From: Flavobacteriaceae bacterium
Lineage (GTDB): Bacteria > Bacteroidota > Bacteroidia > Flavobacteriales > Flavobacteriaceae
NCBI GenBank assembly: GCA_016780065.1
Contig: JADHML010000004.1
Span: 1 to 64,000 of the forward strand
Length of the DNA: 64,000 nucleotides
Direction of reading: 5' to 3'
Shown here: one piece after another, positions 53,509 through 63,248 of the stretch
How positions within the stretch are numbered: the first letter of the stretch is position 1
Layout: every line of letters begins with the position of its first letter
Translations under genes and position numbers: made by a program
The notes under the pieces: generated by a model
Databases searched by the model: none
Seen by the model: the letters and a program-made list of their open reading frames with translations, nothing else
Told to the model about the DNA's origin: nothing

Positions 53509-54168
53509 ATGAAAACAATAGCAGCTGCGGTAGAGGACTACATAAAAAGCAAACCTTTCCTAGTGAGTGCATTGACACAGGGGATCATCAATCTGACCTC
53601 GCTCGCCCGTATTATCAATAAAGAAATTAGCGATGTGATGAACAAAGACGTTCGCAACGGCGCCATTGTAATGGCTTTAAAGCGTTTGTCTTCTGATTTT
53701 GAATTCCGTTCATCTTTAAAAATCATAAAAACCCTTCGCAATATTGGAGACATTACGGTGCGCTCTTCTTTGATAGATTATAATTACAAGGTATCACCAA
53801 CCTTATTGGCTTCTCAGGCCAAATTGTTGTCAAGTATTTCTGATGACAAAGGTAATTTTTACACATCCTCGCGCGGGGTACATGAGTGCAATGTGGTGGT
53901 GAGCAGCAACTTAGCTGAACAAGTAGAGAGTTGTTTTGAAAATGAGGTTTGCATTCATAAAGAGGATGATTTGTCATCGATTTCAGTGAAGCTTCCGACT
54001 GAGAACGTTTCTGTTCCAGGGATTTATTATTTTGTTTTTCAGCGGCTGTCTTGGGAGGGGATCAACATCTACGAAGTGATTTCTACTTCTAATGAGTTTA
54101 CCATTCTGGTCAACGAAGCACAAGTAGACAAGGCATTCAGAGTCATCAAAGACCTAAAGCAACTCTAA
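53509..54168 (+). CDS. Conserved hypothetical with C-terminal ACT-like domain
   Basis: The 219-residue protein has an N-terminal helical part (residues 1-70, SALTQGIINLTSLARIINKEI), a middle region, and a C-terminal stretch with VSVPGIYYFVFQRLSWEGINIYEVISTSNEFTILV (shown in part), which follows the beta-alpha-beta pattern of ACT domains. It has no kinase or other catalytic motif. It is not next to the aspartate kinase (4 kb away). It overlaps the convergent mfd gene by four bases. A ligand-sensing regulatory role is possible but unproven. Confidence 0.6.
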   Translation: MKTIAAAVEDYIKSKPFLVSALTQGIINLTSLARIINKEISDVMNKDVRNGAIVMALKRLSSDFEFRSSLKIIKTLRNIGDITVRSSLIDYNYKVSPTLLASQAKLLSSISDDKGNFYTSSRGVHECNVVVSSNLAEQVESCFENEVCIHKEDDLSSISVKLPTENVSVPGIYYFVFQRLSWEGINIYEVISTSNEFTILVNEAQVDKAFRVIKDLKQL

Positions 54169-57100
54169 CGTTGCTGTAACCAAGTCAAACATTCGAGGGC
54201 TTTTTGAACGCTTTGAACTTGATCAAAGACCAACATCAGTCGGGTTCGATCGGCTTGTTTTTTTTCTTTCAAAGTGCCTTTCATCGGATGAGCTTGTAAT
54301 TTGACGAGCAGTTCTCTAAAACCATCTGACTGATAAAATTCGCTTTGAGGGTTGGCATCAAAATAACCGATGAGTTTGTTTTTCTTGAGCACTGCTTTTT
54401 CAATATGTAATGCAGCACACACCCATTTGAGCCGCACACTATCAATTAGAGATTGAGAGCTTTCAGGTAGGGATCCGAATCGGTCAGCTATTTGTTCGGT
54501 ATATGATTTTAGCGCTTTTTCATCTTTGACCTCAGCCAGATTTTGGTAACAAACCATACGCTCCCTGACATTGTTGATATATGAATCTGGGAATAACAAT
54601 TCTAAGTCGGTATCGATTTGCGCATCTTTCTGTGGGGCTGGTTCATTCTCAAACAACTCCTTAAAATCGGAGGTCTTTAGTTCGTCTACAGCTTCTTTGA
54701 GAATCTTTTGATAGGTTTCAAATCCGATGTCATTGATAAACCCACTTTGTTCACCACCAAGTAAATCTCCAGCACCCCTGATTTCCAAATCTCGCATAGC
54801 GATTTGAAACCCTGCACCCAACGCGGTGTGTTCTGACAGTGCTCGCATTCTTTTACGGGCTTCGTCTGTAAGAGTAGACATCGGTGCAGATATAAAATAG
54901 CAAAATGCTTTTTTGTTAGACCGCCCCACTCGACCCCGCATTTGGTGGAGGTCGCTCAACCCAAACTGGTGGGCGTTGTTTATTAGAATGGTATTGGCAT
55001 TGGGGACATCCAGACCATTTTCGATGATGGTGGTTGCGATCAAAACATCGTATCGACCCTCCATAAAGTCACGCATGGTGGTTTCTAGTTTTCGCCCTTC
55101 CATTTGACCATGCGCACGGGCGATTTTAGCATCAGGCACCAAGCGCTGGATCATACCGCTAAATTCGGCCAGATGTTCTACTCGATTGTGAACAAAAAAC
55201 ACTTGCCCCCCTCTTTGGAGTTCATAGCTGATGGCATCTCGGATGGCTTCTTCACTAAAGCCAATGACCTGACTGTCGATGGGATATCGGTTTGGCGGTG
55301 GCGTGTTGATGATAGACAGATCACGCGCTGCCATTAGACTAAATTGTAGGGTACGGGGGATGGGCGTAGCAGTCAAGGTTAGTACATCTACATCTGATTT
55401 CAGACTGCGTAATTTTTCTTTTACTCCGACACCAAACTTCTGTTCCTCATCGACAATAAGCAGCCCGAGGTTTTTAAAATCTGTGGGTTTGCTCATCAAT
55501 TGATGGGTGCCAATGAGGATGTCGATAGCCCCTGTTTTGATCTCTTCCAAAACCTCTTTTTGTTCTTTGGTCGTTCGAAAGCGGTTGATATAATCGATCC
55601 GTACAGGAAAGTCTTGCAGTCGTTTTGAAAAAGTGTTGAAATGTTGATAGGCCAAAATAGTTGTCGGCACCAACACAGCTACTTGCTTGTTGTTATCCAC
55701 GGCTTTAAAGGCTGCCCGAATGGCCACTTCTGTTTTTCCAAAACCTACGTCTCCACAAACCAAACGGTCCATGGGTTGTTCGTTTTCCATGTCAGCTTTT
55801 ACAGCTTCGGTAGCCTTGCGTTGGTCTGGAGTATCTTCATAGATAAAAGACGCTTCCAGTTCGTGTTGTAGGGCGCTGTCTGGACCGTATTGAAATCCTT
55901 TTTTGAGTTTGCGCTTTGCGTAGACCTCTATCAAGTTAAAAGCAATTTCTTTGACTTTTTTCTTGGTTTTTTGCTTGAGTTTTTTCCAGGCTGCTGAGCC
56001 TAACTTAAAGAGCCGAGGGACGGATCCTTCTTTGCCATTGTACTTAGCGATTTTGTGAAGACTGTGAATAGAAACGTATAAAATATCTCGTTCCCCATAG
56101 ATAAGTTTGATCGCTTCCTGTTTTTTGCCTTCTACCTCAATATGTTGCAAGCCACCAAACTTTCCGATTCCATGATCGATATGGGTTACATAATCCCCCA
56201 CTTGCAGCTGATTGAACTCCTTTAGGCTAATCGCCTGCTTTTTAGCATATCCATTTTTGAGTCTGAACTTGTGATAGCGTTCAAAAAACTCATGATCGGT
56301 ATAGCAAGCAATCTTGTGATCGGTGTCTAAAAACCCTCTGTAGAGAGGCATCACGTGTAGCTTGTAAGGCACATCGATCTCTTCAAAAATACGTTTGAGT
56401 CGCTCTGCTTGTTGATCGTTGCTGCAGAAAAGGTGGTTTTGTATTCCTTGTTCACCATTCTCTTTAAGGTGGGCGGTGATGCGTTCAAAATTGCGTTGAA
56501 ATGCAGGCTGTGGATTACACGAATATTGATATTGGTGAAATGATTTTGATTGCCCCGAAAAATCTATCTGAGTTCTTTGGGTCAATGCCTCTTCGAACAT
56601 ACTGCCGGTACAATATAAATTGTCAGGATCGTTTCTTTCTGAACTCTTTTCTTTTTTAGAGGTTAATTGCTGATAGCTATTGTTGAGGATGCTTGATACA
56701 TCTGCAATTCCGTGATGTAAAAAAAGGGTGTCTTTGGGAAGAAAAGCCCAAAAAGCCTGACGTTTTTCTTGTAATATTTTTTGCTCTACATTGGCAAGAA
56801 TATCTACCTTATCGCGAGATTCTAACGACAGTTGACTGATGACATCAAAAATACTAATACGGTCTATCTCATCTCCAAAAAACTCCAATCGATAGGGGTA
56901 CTCACTGTCAAAAGAGAATATATCCAAAATACCTCCTCTGACAGAAAACTCTCCAGGCTGTGTAACAAAATCTACTCGCTGAAATTCGTATTCAAATAAA
57001 ACTTCGTTTACAAAATCTATGGACACTTCCATCCCCAAAGCAAGTTGAAGGGTTTTCTTTTTTAGCTCTTTACGGGTCAATACTTGTTCGAACAAAGCAT

Positions 57101-57470
57101 CTGGATAGCTGACAACGCATTGTTTTGGCGCAGCAGATATTTTTTTCAGCACCTCTGCACGCATCATCACATTGGCGTTGTCTACTCTTTCGAATTCTTG
57201 GGTTCCTCGATAACTTGCTGGGTAAAACAACACCTCATTTTCAGGAAGGAGTCGTTCAAGATCATTAAACCAATAGGCCGCTTGCTCTTTGTCTTCGGCA
57301 ATCCAAAGTATGGGGTTTGAGGAGTTTTGAGCGAGCGCAGCTGCCAAAAAAGCATAAGAAGACCCCGAAAGACCCGAAACACAGCAACTCTGTTTTTCAG
57401 AAATCTTCCCTAAAATCTCATGAGTCTGTTCGTTTTCAAACAGACTTTTGGGCAGCTTCACGGGTTTCAA
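54165..57470 (-). CDS. mfd: Transcription-repair coupling factor
   Basis: The 1101-residue protein has the UvrB-like N-terminal region, the RNA polymerase-interacting domain (GDYVTHIDHGIGKF), and a superfamily 2 helicase: Walker A GDVGFGKTEVAIRAAF, DEEQKFG, TATPIPRTL, QMRGRVGRSNKKAFCYF, then the C-terminal TRCF domain. It releases stalled RNA polymerase and recruits UvrA. The start is TTG; no ATG is in a suitable place. It is convergent with the ACT-like gene. Confidence 0.95.
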   Translation of the reverse strand: MKPVKLPKSLFENEQTHEILGKISEKQSCCVSGLSGSSYAFLAAALAQNSSNPILWIAEDKEQAAYWFNDLERLLPENEVLFYPASYRGTQEFERVDNANVMMRAEVLKKISAAPKQCVVSYPDALFEQVLTRKELKKKTLQLALGMEVSIDFVNEVLFEYEFQRVDFVTQPGEFSVRGGILDIFSFDSEYPYRLEFFGDEIDRISIFDVISQLSLESRDKVDILANVEQKILQEKRQAFWAFLPKDTLFLHHGIADVSSILNNSYQQLTSKKEKSSERNDPDNLYCTGSMFEEALTQRTQIDFSGQSKSFHQYQYSCNPQPAFQRNFERITAHLKENGEQGIQNHLFCSNDQQAERLKRIFEEIDVPYKLHVMPLYRGFLDTDHKIACYTDHEFFERYHKFRLKNGYAKKQAISLKEFNQLQVGDYVTHIDHGIGKFGGLQHIEVEGKKQEAIKLIYGERDILYVSIHSLHKIAKYNGKEGSVPRLFKLGSAAWKKLKQKTKKKVKEIAFNLIEVYAKRKLKKGFQYGPDSALQHELEASFIYEDTPDQRKATEAVKADMENEQPMDRLVCGDVGFGKTEVAIRAAFKAVDNNKQVAVLVPTTILAYQHFNTFSKRLQDFPVRIDYINRFRTTKEQKEVLEEIKTGAIDILIGTHQLMSKPTDFKNLGLLIVDEEQKFGVGVKEKLRSLKSDVDVLTLTATPIPRTLQFSLMAARDLSIINTPPPNRYPIDSQVIGFSEEAIRDAISYELQRGGQVFFVHNRVEHLAEFSGMIQRLVPDAKIARAHGQMEGRKLETTMRDFMEGRYDVLIATTIIENGLDVPNANTILINNAHQFGLSDLHQMRGRVGRSNKKAFCYFISAPMSTLTDEARKRMRALSEHTALGAGFQIAMRDLEIRGAGDLLGGEQSGFINDIGFETYQKILKEAVDELKTSDFKELFENEPAPQKDAQIDTDLELLFPDSYINNVRERMVCYQNLAEVKDEKALKSYTEQIADRFGSLPESSQSLIDSVRLKWVCAALHIEKAVLKKNKLIGYFDANPQSEFYQSDGFRELLVKLQAHPMKGTLKEKKQADRTRLMLVFDQVQSVQKALECLTWLQQR

Positions 57471-57664
57471 TATACAGTTACTTTATATCAATCTAAACTG
57501 GAAAGGTTTTTTAAATCGTATTGTGACAAATCGATTTTTTATAACCTTTTTCTGCCGATTTTCCCAAAGGGTTTCCAAAAATACAAATACCAAGAACCAC
57601 CTCAAGGAAAAGACGTCTCTTTTTTTTGAATAGGCACATTTCTTTTCAATTCCTCTTGATGCAT

Positions 57665-57672
57665 TACCTTTG
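57665..57672 (+). promoter_or_regulatory. Putative -7 promoter element for the GNAT gene
   Basis: TACCTTTG matches TAnnTTTG very well and ends six bases before the ATG at 57679, which would give a transcript with almost no leader. Confidence 0.45.
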
Positions 57673-57678
57673 CAGCCG

Positions 57679-58179
57679 ATGAAAAAAGATGTTCTCATAC
57701 GGACGGCTTTGCCAACAGATGTCGATTCGGTATTGACTCTCATTAAAGAGCTGGCTGATTTTGAGCGCGCCCCCGACGCGGTCAACATTCAAGCCCAAGA
57801 CCTTTTGGAAGATGGATTTGGATCCCACCCTGCTTTTACATGCTTTGTGGCTGAATCTGATGGGAAGCTAGTGGGGATGGCACTTGGCTATCCTCGTTAC
57901 TCCACTTGGGATGGGAAAAGCATGCACTTAGAGGATCTGATTGTTAGTCAATCATACCGCGGTTTGGGCATCGGTTTTTCATTGTATAAAACGTTTATCC
58001 ACTATGCAGCCTCTCAAGGGGTACGCCGCATTGAATGGGCCGTACTAGATTGGAACCAGTCGGCCATTGATTTCTATCGAAAAACAGGTGCAGAAGTATT
58101 GCCCGATTGGCGGTTGGTTCAAATGGATAATCAAGCCATTACTGATTTTATAACCCAATACCCTCATGCGAGTATTTAA
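57679..58179 (+). CDS. GNAT family N-acetyltransferase (SSAT-like)
   Basis: The ATG at 57679 gives 166 residues. LEDLIVSQSYRGLGIGFSLYK is the acetyl-CoA-binding motif (R-G-x-G), and IEWAVLDWNQSAIDFYRKTGA is the C-terminal part typical of the spermidine/spermine acetyltransferase-like branch. The substrate is not fixed by sequence. It overlaps the aspartate kinase by 14 bases, so the two form an operon. Confidence 0.85.
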   Translation: MKKDVLIRTALPTDVDSVLTLIKELADFERAPDAVNIQAQDLLEDGFGSHPAFTCFVAESDGKLVGMALGYPRYSTWDGKSMHLEDLIVSQSYRGLGIGFSLYKTFIHYAASQGVRRIEWAVLDWNQSAIDFYRKTGAEVLPDWRLVQMDNQAITDFITQYPHASI

Positions 58180-59416
58180 ATTTGGAGGTGCATCTGTAAA
58201 GGATGCAGCAGGCGTTCAAAACGTGGTTCGTGTCTTAAATGAAGTAGGTCATAAAGACACTCTGATTGTGGTTTCTGCCATGGGCAAAACCACCAATGCC
58301 ATGGAACAGGTCGTGAAAGCCTATTTTGAGCAACCCGATGCCTTGAGCGGCCATGTTCAAGAGGTTGTTTCATATCACCATTCCATTATGGAAGCCCTTT
58401 TTGAGCACAAAGATCATCTTGTCTTTGGACAAGTAAAAACCCTATTCGACGAGCTAAATCATTTCCTTGCTCACAACAAATCGCCTCATTATTCCTTTGT
58501 ATATGATCAAGTAGTCAGTACGGGTGAGTTGGTGTCAACCACCATCATCAATGCTTATTTGAACCATGTAGGCATGAGTTCTACTTGGCTTGATGCCCGC
58601 AATTGTATCAAAACCGACGCCAACTATCGTGATGCCAATGTCGATTGGACAGCCACCCAAGAAGCCGTCAATGAACATTTAAAACCAGGTCAGTTGTACG
58701 TTACCCAAGGATTTATTGGCAGCGACGACAATCATTTTACAACTACTTTGGGCAGGGAAGGTTCTGACTACAGTGCAGCAATCTTTGCCTATTGCCTCAA
58801 TGGAACTTCTGTGACTATTTGGAAAGACGTGCCAGGCGTACTCAATGCAGATCCTCGACACTTCCAATCGACAGAATTGCTTCATCAGATTTCATATCAA
58901 GAGGCGATTGAATTGGCTTTTTATGGTGCATCTGTCATCCATCCCAAAACCCTACAGCCTTTGCAGCGCAAAGAAATTCCTTTGCATGTCAAGTCGTTTG
59001 TCAACCCAAAAAATGCAGGCACCGTAGTAACCAAGGGCGCACCTATTGTCCCAGAAGTGCCTTGTTATATTGTTAAAAAAGGGCTGTCGTTAATCAAATT
59101 ATCTTCCCTCGATTTCTCATTTATTGTGGAGGAAAACATTAGTGACATCTTCAAATGGTTGCACGATCATAAAATGAAAGTCGATCTTATTCAAAACTCT
59201 GCCATTAGTTTTTCGGTCTGTGTATATGATAAATTCAACCGAATGGATGGCCTCTTACAACAATTGCGGGGCCGGTTTAAGGTAAAACACACACCGAATG
59301 TGTCTCTATATACCATCAGACACTTTGACGAACACAGCGCTGACAGCTTGATGGGTGCTCATGAGCTGCTTTTAGAACAACGTGCCAAACTCACCCTTCA
59401 ACTGGTGATGCAGTAA
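58166..59416 (+). CDS. Aspartate kinase
   Basis: The 416-residue enzyme starts MRVFKFGGASVKDAAGVQNV, the lysine/aspartate-binding region of aspartokinases, followed by VVSAMGKTTNAMEQ, the LGREGSDYSAAIFAYCL region and KDVPGVLNADPR. ACT domains at the end (about 295-410) would sense lysine or threonine. It is monofunctional (no homoserine dehydrogenase) and catalyses the first step to Lys, Thr and Met. Coupled translationally to the acetyltransferase upstream. Confidence 0.92.
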   Translation: MRVFKFGGASVKDAAGVQNVVRVLNEVGHKDTLIVVSAMGKTTNAMEQVVKAYFEQPDALSGHVQEVVSYHHSIMEALFEHKDHLVFGQVKTLFDELNHFLAHNKSPHYSFVYDQVVSTGELVSTTIINAYLNHVGMSSTWLDARNCIKTDANYRDANVDWTATQEAVNEHLKPGQLYVTQGFIGSDDNHFTTTLGREGSDYSAAIFAYCLNGTSVTIWKDVPGVLNADPRHFQSTELLHQISYQEAIELAFYGASVIHPKTLQPLQRKEIPLHVKSFVNPKNAGTVVTKGAPIVPEVPCYIVKKGLSLIKLSSLDFSFIVEENISDIFKWLHDHKMKVDLIQNSAISFSVCVYDKFNRMDGLLQQLRGRFKVKHTPNVSLYTIRHFDEHSADSLMGAHELLLEQRAKLTLQLVMQ

Positions 59417-59420
59417 GAGC

Positions 59421-59840
59421 TTAGGGAAGTTCTTTGATAAATTCTTTGACGAAATTTTTGATCTCATCTCGTGTTCGAGCAAAGGCTTTGTAAATCTCCT
59501 CTTCTTCGTCTGAAATCAATTTAGAGGGGTCATAAAAATCATGATGGATACGTACCGCATTGTCAGCCGGTATGTAAGGACAGTTTTCGTGGGCATGGTC
59601 ACAAACCGTCACAATAAAATCAAAATTGATGTCAAGATACTCATCCACATTATTAGAGGTGTGTGATGAGATGTCAACGCCATCATCTTTCATAATTGCA
59701 ATCGCACGTGGATTGACCCCATGAGTTTCGATACCTGCACTATAGACTTCGAGTTTAGCCCCCCCAAAGTGACTGAAATATCCATGAGCCATTTGGCTTC
59801 TACAGGAATTTCCGGTACAAAGAATTAATATTTTTTTCAT
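59421..59840 (-). CDS. arsC: Arsenate reductase, thioredoxin-coupled type
   Basis: The 139-residue protein has the P-loop CTGNSCRSQ (Cys8 to Arg14) of low-molecular-weight phosphatases and CDHAHENCP (Cys80 and Cys87), the two further cysteines of Trx-coupled ArsC such as that of plasmid pI258. It reduces arsenate to arsenite. No arsenite pump or ArsR is nearby. It is the last gene of the leftward group. Confidence 0.85.
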   Translation of the reverse strand: MKKILILCTGNSCRSQMAHGYFSHFGGAKLEVYSAGIETHGVNPRAIAIMKDDGVDISSHTSNNVDEYLDINFDFIVTVCDHAHENCPYIPADNAVRIHHDFYDPSKLISDEEEEIYKAFARTRDEIKNFVKEFIKELP

Positions 59841-59892
59841 GAGGTAAAAGTATTACGAAATGCAAATTTGTAGGTAAAAATAAAGTTAAAAA

Positions 59893-60831
59893 TTAGTGGG
59901 TTTCAAAAAGAATTTTTTTCACCTTTTCGACAATGGTTTTTGCAAGTTTGATTTTACTTTGATGCGACCATCCTGCGATATGAGGACTTAAAATTACTTT
60001 TTCTGAGTTGAGTAGATAAGTGAGCTCAACTTGACTTAATTCGGCCTGTTCAAAAGAGCTTTTTTCATATTCTAGCACGTCCAAACAGGCGCCCAAAATT
60101 TTGTTTTTTTTCAAACCATCGATCAGATCTTTGGTCACTACGTTTTTCCCTCTTGCGGTATTGATCAACCAAAAAGGTTTTGCAACTGCATTGATAAACG
60201 AACGGTCTATCAACGGGGTTGTTAGCGGCGTTTCAGGAACATGTAGACTGATAATATCTGCTTCTTTTTGAAGGATGTTTAACGAAACTTGTTGAGCGAA
60301 ACCGTCTCCCACGTCGGGGTGTATGTCATAACACAAAACCTTTACGTCAAACCCCTTTAACTTTCGGGCCAAAGCTTTTCCTGTATTTCCATAACCAATA
60401 AGTCCAACGGTTTTTCCTTCGAGTTCTTCGCCCCGATTGGATTCTCTTTTCCAGACCCCTTCTTTCAATTCATGAGATACTTCTATAAGCTTGTTGAAAA
60501 GTGTCAAGATCATCCCGGTTGCATGTTCGGCCACAGCATTGCTGTTGCCTTCTGGAGCAGAGATAATATGTATGCCTTTGGACTGGGCGTAAGTGGTGTC
60601 TATGTTTTCCAACCCTGATCCCACCCGAGCGATAAACCGTAAATCGGTGGCAGCATCTATAAAAGTTGCATCTATCGGAAAACGGCTTCTTAGCACGAGC
60701 CCCTGGTAATGATGTATTTTTTGCATCACTTCTTCCTTTGAGGCGGTGTAGTCAAAATCATTTTCGAGACCTAAGGCATGCAGTCCTTCGGGCAGCGCGG
60801 AGTGATTTTCATCAATGTGGAGTATGCGCAT
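59893..60831 (-). CDS. D-2-hydroxyacid dehydrogenase (phosphoglycerate dehydrogenase-like)
   Basis: The 312-residue protein has a NAD-binding domain with GLIGYGNTGKALARKL, the substrate Arg in FIARVGSGLENID and HIAGWSH near the end with the catalytic His. Such enzymes oxidise 3-phosphoglycerate, lactate or related acids. No serB/serC neighbours settle it as SerA. It lies 10 bases after mgtE and 52 before arsC. Confidence 0.85.
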   Translation of the reverse strand: MRILHIDENHSALPEGLHALGLENDFDYTASKEEVMQKIHHYQGLVLRSRFPIDATFIDAATDLRFIARVGSGLENIDTTYAQSKGIHIISAPEGNSNAVAEHATGMILTLFNKLIEVSHELKEGVWKRESNRGEELEGKTVGLIGYGNTGKALARKLKGFDVKVLCYDIHPDVGDGFAQQVSLNILQKEADIISLHVPETPLTTPLIDRSFINAVAKPFWLINTARGKNVVTKDLIDGLKKNKILGACLDVLEYEKSSFEQAELSQVELTYLLNSEKVILSPHIAGWSHQSKIKLAKTIVEKVKKILFETH

Positions 60832-60841
60832 CTGGGTAAGT

Positions 60842-62200
60842 TTAGAATCCTAACATCAACTTGGCGATGTAGAAAAATAGAAAAATGCCAAAAATATCAT
60901 TGCTGGTCGTGATAAAAGGTCCTGTGGCAATGGCCGGATCTATTCCCCTACGATGCAACACAATAGGCACAAAAGTACCTACAAGCGCAGCAACTACAAT
61001 CACACACAACATCGACAATGCTATGGTAATACTCACTTCGATAGGCTGTTGGGCAATCCATCCAAACAAAACAACCAATATCGCCAAAGCTCCTCCATTG
61101 ATCAAGCTCAGCCCAATCTCTTTAAGCAAACGGTGCCATAGACTTCCTTTAACAATGTCGTTGGCAAGTCCTTGTACAATAATGGCAGAAGATTGTACAC
61201 CTACATTTCCTGCCATGGCGGCAATCAAAGGGGTGAAGAAAAACAAAGTTCTGTAAGACGGGTGGCTCATAACCCCTTCAAAGCCTTCAAGGATAAAAAC
61301 ACTTCCCAGGCCGCCTATCAGACCCAAAATAAGCCATGGCAAACGAGCTCGTGTCAGTTCGAGTATGGAGTCGTCTGCTTGTACATCCGAAGAAATACCT
61401 GCTGCGAGTTTATAGTCTCTCTCGGCTTCGTCTTTTATCAAATCTACAATGTCATCAATAGTGATTCTGCCCAATAGTTTTTTGTCGTCATCAACAACAG
61501 GAATGGCTTCTAAGTCATATTTGGACATGATTTTGGCAACCTCTTCACCATTCTCTTCTACATGTACAGAGTCAACTTTTGGGATGTATACGCTCTTGAT
61601 TTTACTTCGATCATTGGCAGTCAAAAGATCTTTCAGTGACAAGCGACCTAACAGAACATTTTCATCATCTACCACATATATGGAATGAACCCGAGTCACT
61701 TCTTGGGCTTGGATGCGCATTTCTTTCACACAGCGTGTTACGGTCCAGTTTTGGTTGACTCGTACCAACTCTTTGGCCATCAATCCTCCAGCAGAACCCT
61801 CATCATATGTCAAAAGTTCGCGGATATCTTGTGCAAATTCGGTATCTGAAATTTGTTCAATAACTTCTTTCTGTCGTTCTTCAGGAAGTTCTGCAATGAT
61901 ATCGGCTGCATCATCCGTATCGATTTCATTGAGCTCGGCAGCGATCTCTTTTACCGATAGGGCTTCAAGAATATCCTCACGTACATCTTCATCGATTTCA
62001 GTGAGTACGTCAGAAGTCTTTTCTGTATCAATGAGTTTAAAAAGATAGACCCCATAATCAATGGGTAAGGCATCGAAAATCTCAGCTAAATCAGCATAAT
62101 GATATTCTTGTAGAAGTTTTTTGAGTGTTTTGTCATGACGGGCATCAATGTCCAGCTTAATTTGCTCTAGGAGTTCATCGCTAAGCTGAAAGGGTGTCAT
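60842..62200 (-). CDS. mgtE: Magnesium transporter MgtE
   Basis: The 452-residue protein (ATG at 62200; a TTG at 62206 is two codons earlier) has the N-terminal helical MgtE domain (about 20-125, [15 protein letters not shown]), two CBS domains (about 135-255), and five membrane helices at the end with [16 protein letters not shown] and [23 protein letters not shown] (shown in part). It imports Mg2+ with gating by intracellular Mg2+. It overlaps ksgA by 20 bases. Confidence 0.93.
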   Translation of the reverse strand: MTPFQLSDELLEQIKLDIDARHDKTLKKLLQEYHYADLAEIFDALPIDYGVYLFKLIDTEKTSDVLTEIDEDVREDILEALSVKEIAAELNEIDTDDAADIIAELPEERQKEVIEQISDTEFAQDIRELLTYDEGSAGGLMAKELVRVNQNWTVTRCVKEMRIQAQEVTRVHSIYVVDDENVLLGRLSLKDLLTANDRSKIKSVYIPKVDSVHVEENGEEVAKIMSKYDLEAIPVVDDDKKLLGRITIDDIVDLIKDEAERDYKLAAGISSDVQADDSILELTRARLPWLILGLIGGLGSVFILEGFEGVMSHPSYRTLFFFTPLIAAMAGNVGVQSSAIIVQGLANDIVKGSLWHRLLKEIGLSLINGGALAILVVLFGWIAQQPIEVSITIALSMLCVIVVAALVGTFVPIVLHRRGIDPAIATGPFITTSNDIFGIFLFFYIAKLMLGF

Positions 62201-62960
62201 GCGCAATCATTTTTGTGAGTCGAACAAAATCCGAAACGCCCAATTGTTCTGGACGTTGCCCAAAGATAGTATCTTCTTTTAAATTGGCAGAGATCTGGAA
62301 TGATTTTAAGCTGTTTCGGAGTGTTTTTCTGCGTTGTTGAAAGGCCGTTTTAACTACTTTGAATAAAAGTTTTTCGTCACAGGATAGTTGATAGTCTTCC
62401 TTCCTACGAAGTCGCAAAACACCTGAAGCTACTTTGGGCGGAGGTTGAAACACAAAGCGAGAGACGTTAAACAAGTATTCAGTTTCATAAAATGCTTGTA
62501 CAAGAACTGAGAGGATTCCGTAGGTTTTACTTCCTGGTTTTTCGCAGATGCGCTCGGCAACCTCTTTTTGGAACATCCCTACAAATTCGGGAATGAGATT
62601 TCGGTGTTCCAAAGTCTTAAAAACGATCTGTGAAGAGATATTGTAAGGGAAATTCCCGATGATCGCAATGGGTTTTTTAAACAGGCTTGCTAAGTCAAGT
62701 TTTAGAAAATCACCTTCAATGATTCGGTTTTCCAGTGATGGATATTCTTGTTTGAGATAGCTCACAGACTCAGAATCAATTTCCACAACATGGACGAGAT
62801 TTTCTGATTCTAGTAAAAATTGGGTTAACATCCCCATTCCAGGACCAATCTCTAAAACCTGATTGTAGCTTTCTCCTGTAAGCCCATTGGCAATATTACG
62901 TGCAATATTGGCATCGGTCAAAAAATGTTGACCTAAATGTTTTTTTGGCCTGACACTCAA
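62181..62960 (-). CDS. ksgA: 16S rRNA dimethyladenosine transferase
   Basis: The 259-residue methyltransferase carries [16 protein letters not shown], the SAM-binding [15 protein letters not shown] and the catalytic [10 protein letters not shown] motif. It dimethylates two adjacent adenosines near the 3' end of 16S rRNA. It overlaps the DUF4286 gene by four bases and mgtE by 20. Confidence 0.95.
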   Translation of the reverse strand: MSVRPKKHLGQHFLTDANIARNIANGLTGESYNQVLEIGPGMGMLTQFLLESENLVHVVEIDSESVSYLKQEYPSLENRIIEGDFLKLDLASLFKKPIAIIGNFPYNISSQIVFKTLEHRNLIPEFVGMFQKEVAERICEKPGSKTYGILSVLVQAFYETEYLFNVSRFVFQPPPKVASGVLRLRRKEDYQLSCDEKLLFKVVKTAFQQRRKTLRNSLKSFQISANLKEDTIFGQRPEQLGVSDFVRLTKMIAHDTLSA

Positions 62961-63247
62961 GGTAGTATGGCTTCAAGTTCCGTTTCAAACATCACCCATT
63001 TGTTAGGGAATTCCTTGTGAAGGGCTGCGTAAATAAGAGGCAATTGTTGTGCTTTGAAAACGTTTAGCTTTTCAATAGTATCAAAATTAAATTGTACTCC
63101 ATAGCTAGGGTGTGTGCTTTCATCGCTGTGTATACGCAACAAAGTAGTGTGGTATGTGTCATCAGAGAGTATGTTTTTTTTGACATACATTACCCAAGAA
63201 GACTCAGCTCCATTGTCTATGCTAAATGTAATATTGAGAATACGCAT
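62957..63247 (-). CDS. DUF4286 family protein
   Basis: The ATG at 63247 gives 96 residues starting [18 protein letters not shown]. The pattern and length match DUF4286, a small Bacteroidota protein often next to ksgA. The start is one base after the serS stop. Function unknown. Confidence 0.78.
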   Translation of the reverse strand: MRILNITFSIDNGAESSWVMYVKKNILSDDTYHTTLLRIHSDESTHPSYGVQFNFDTIEKLNVFKAQQLPLIYAALHKEFPNKWVMFETELEAILP

Positions 63248-63248
63248 C

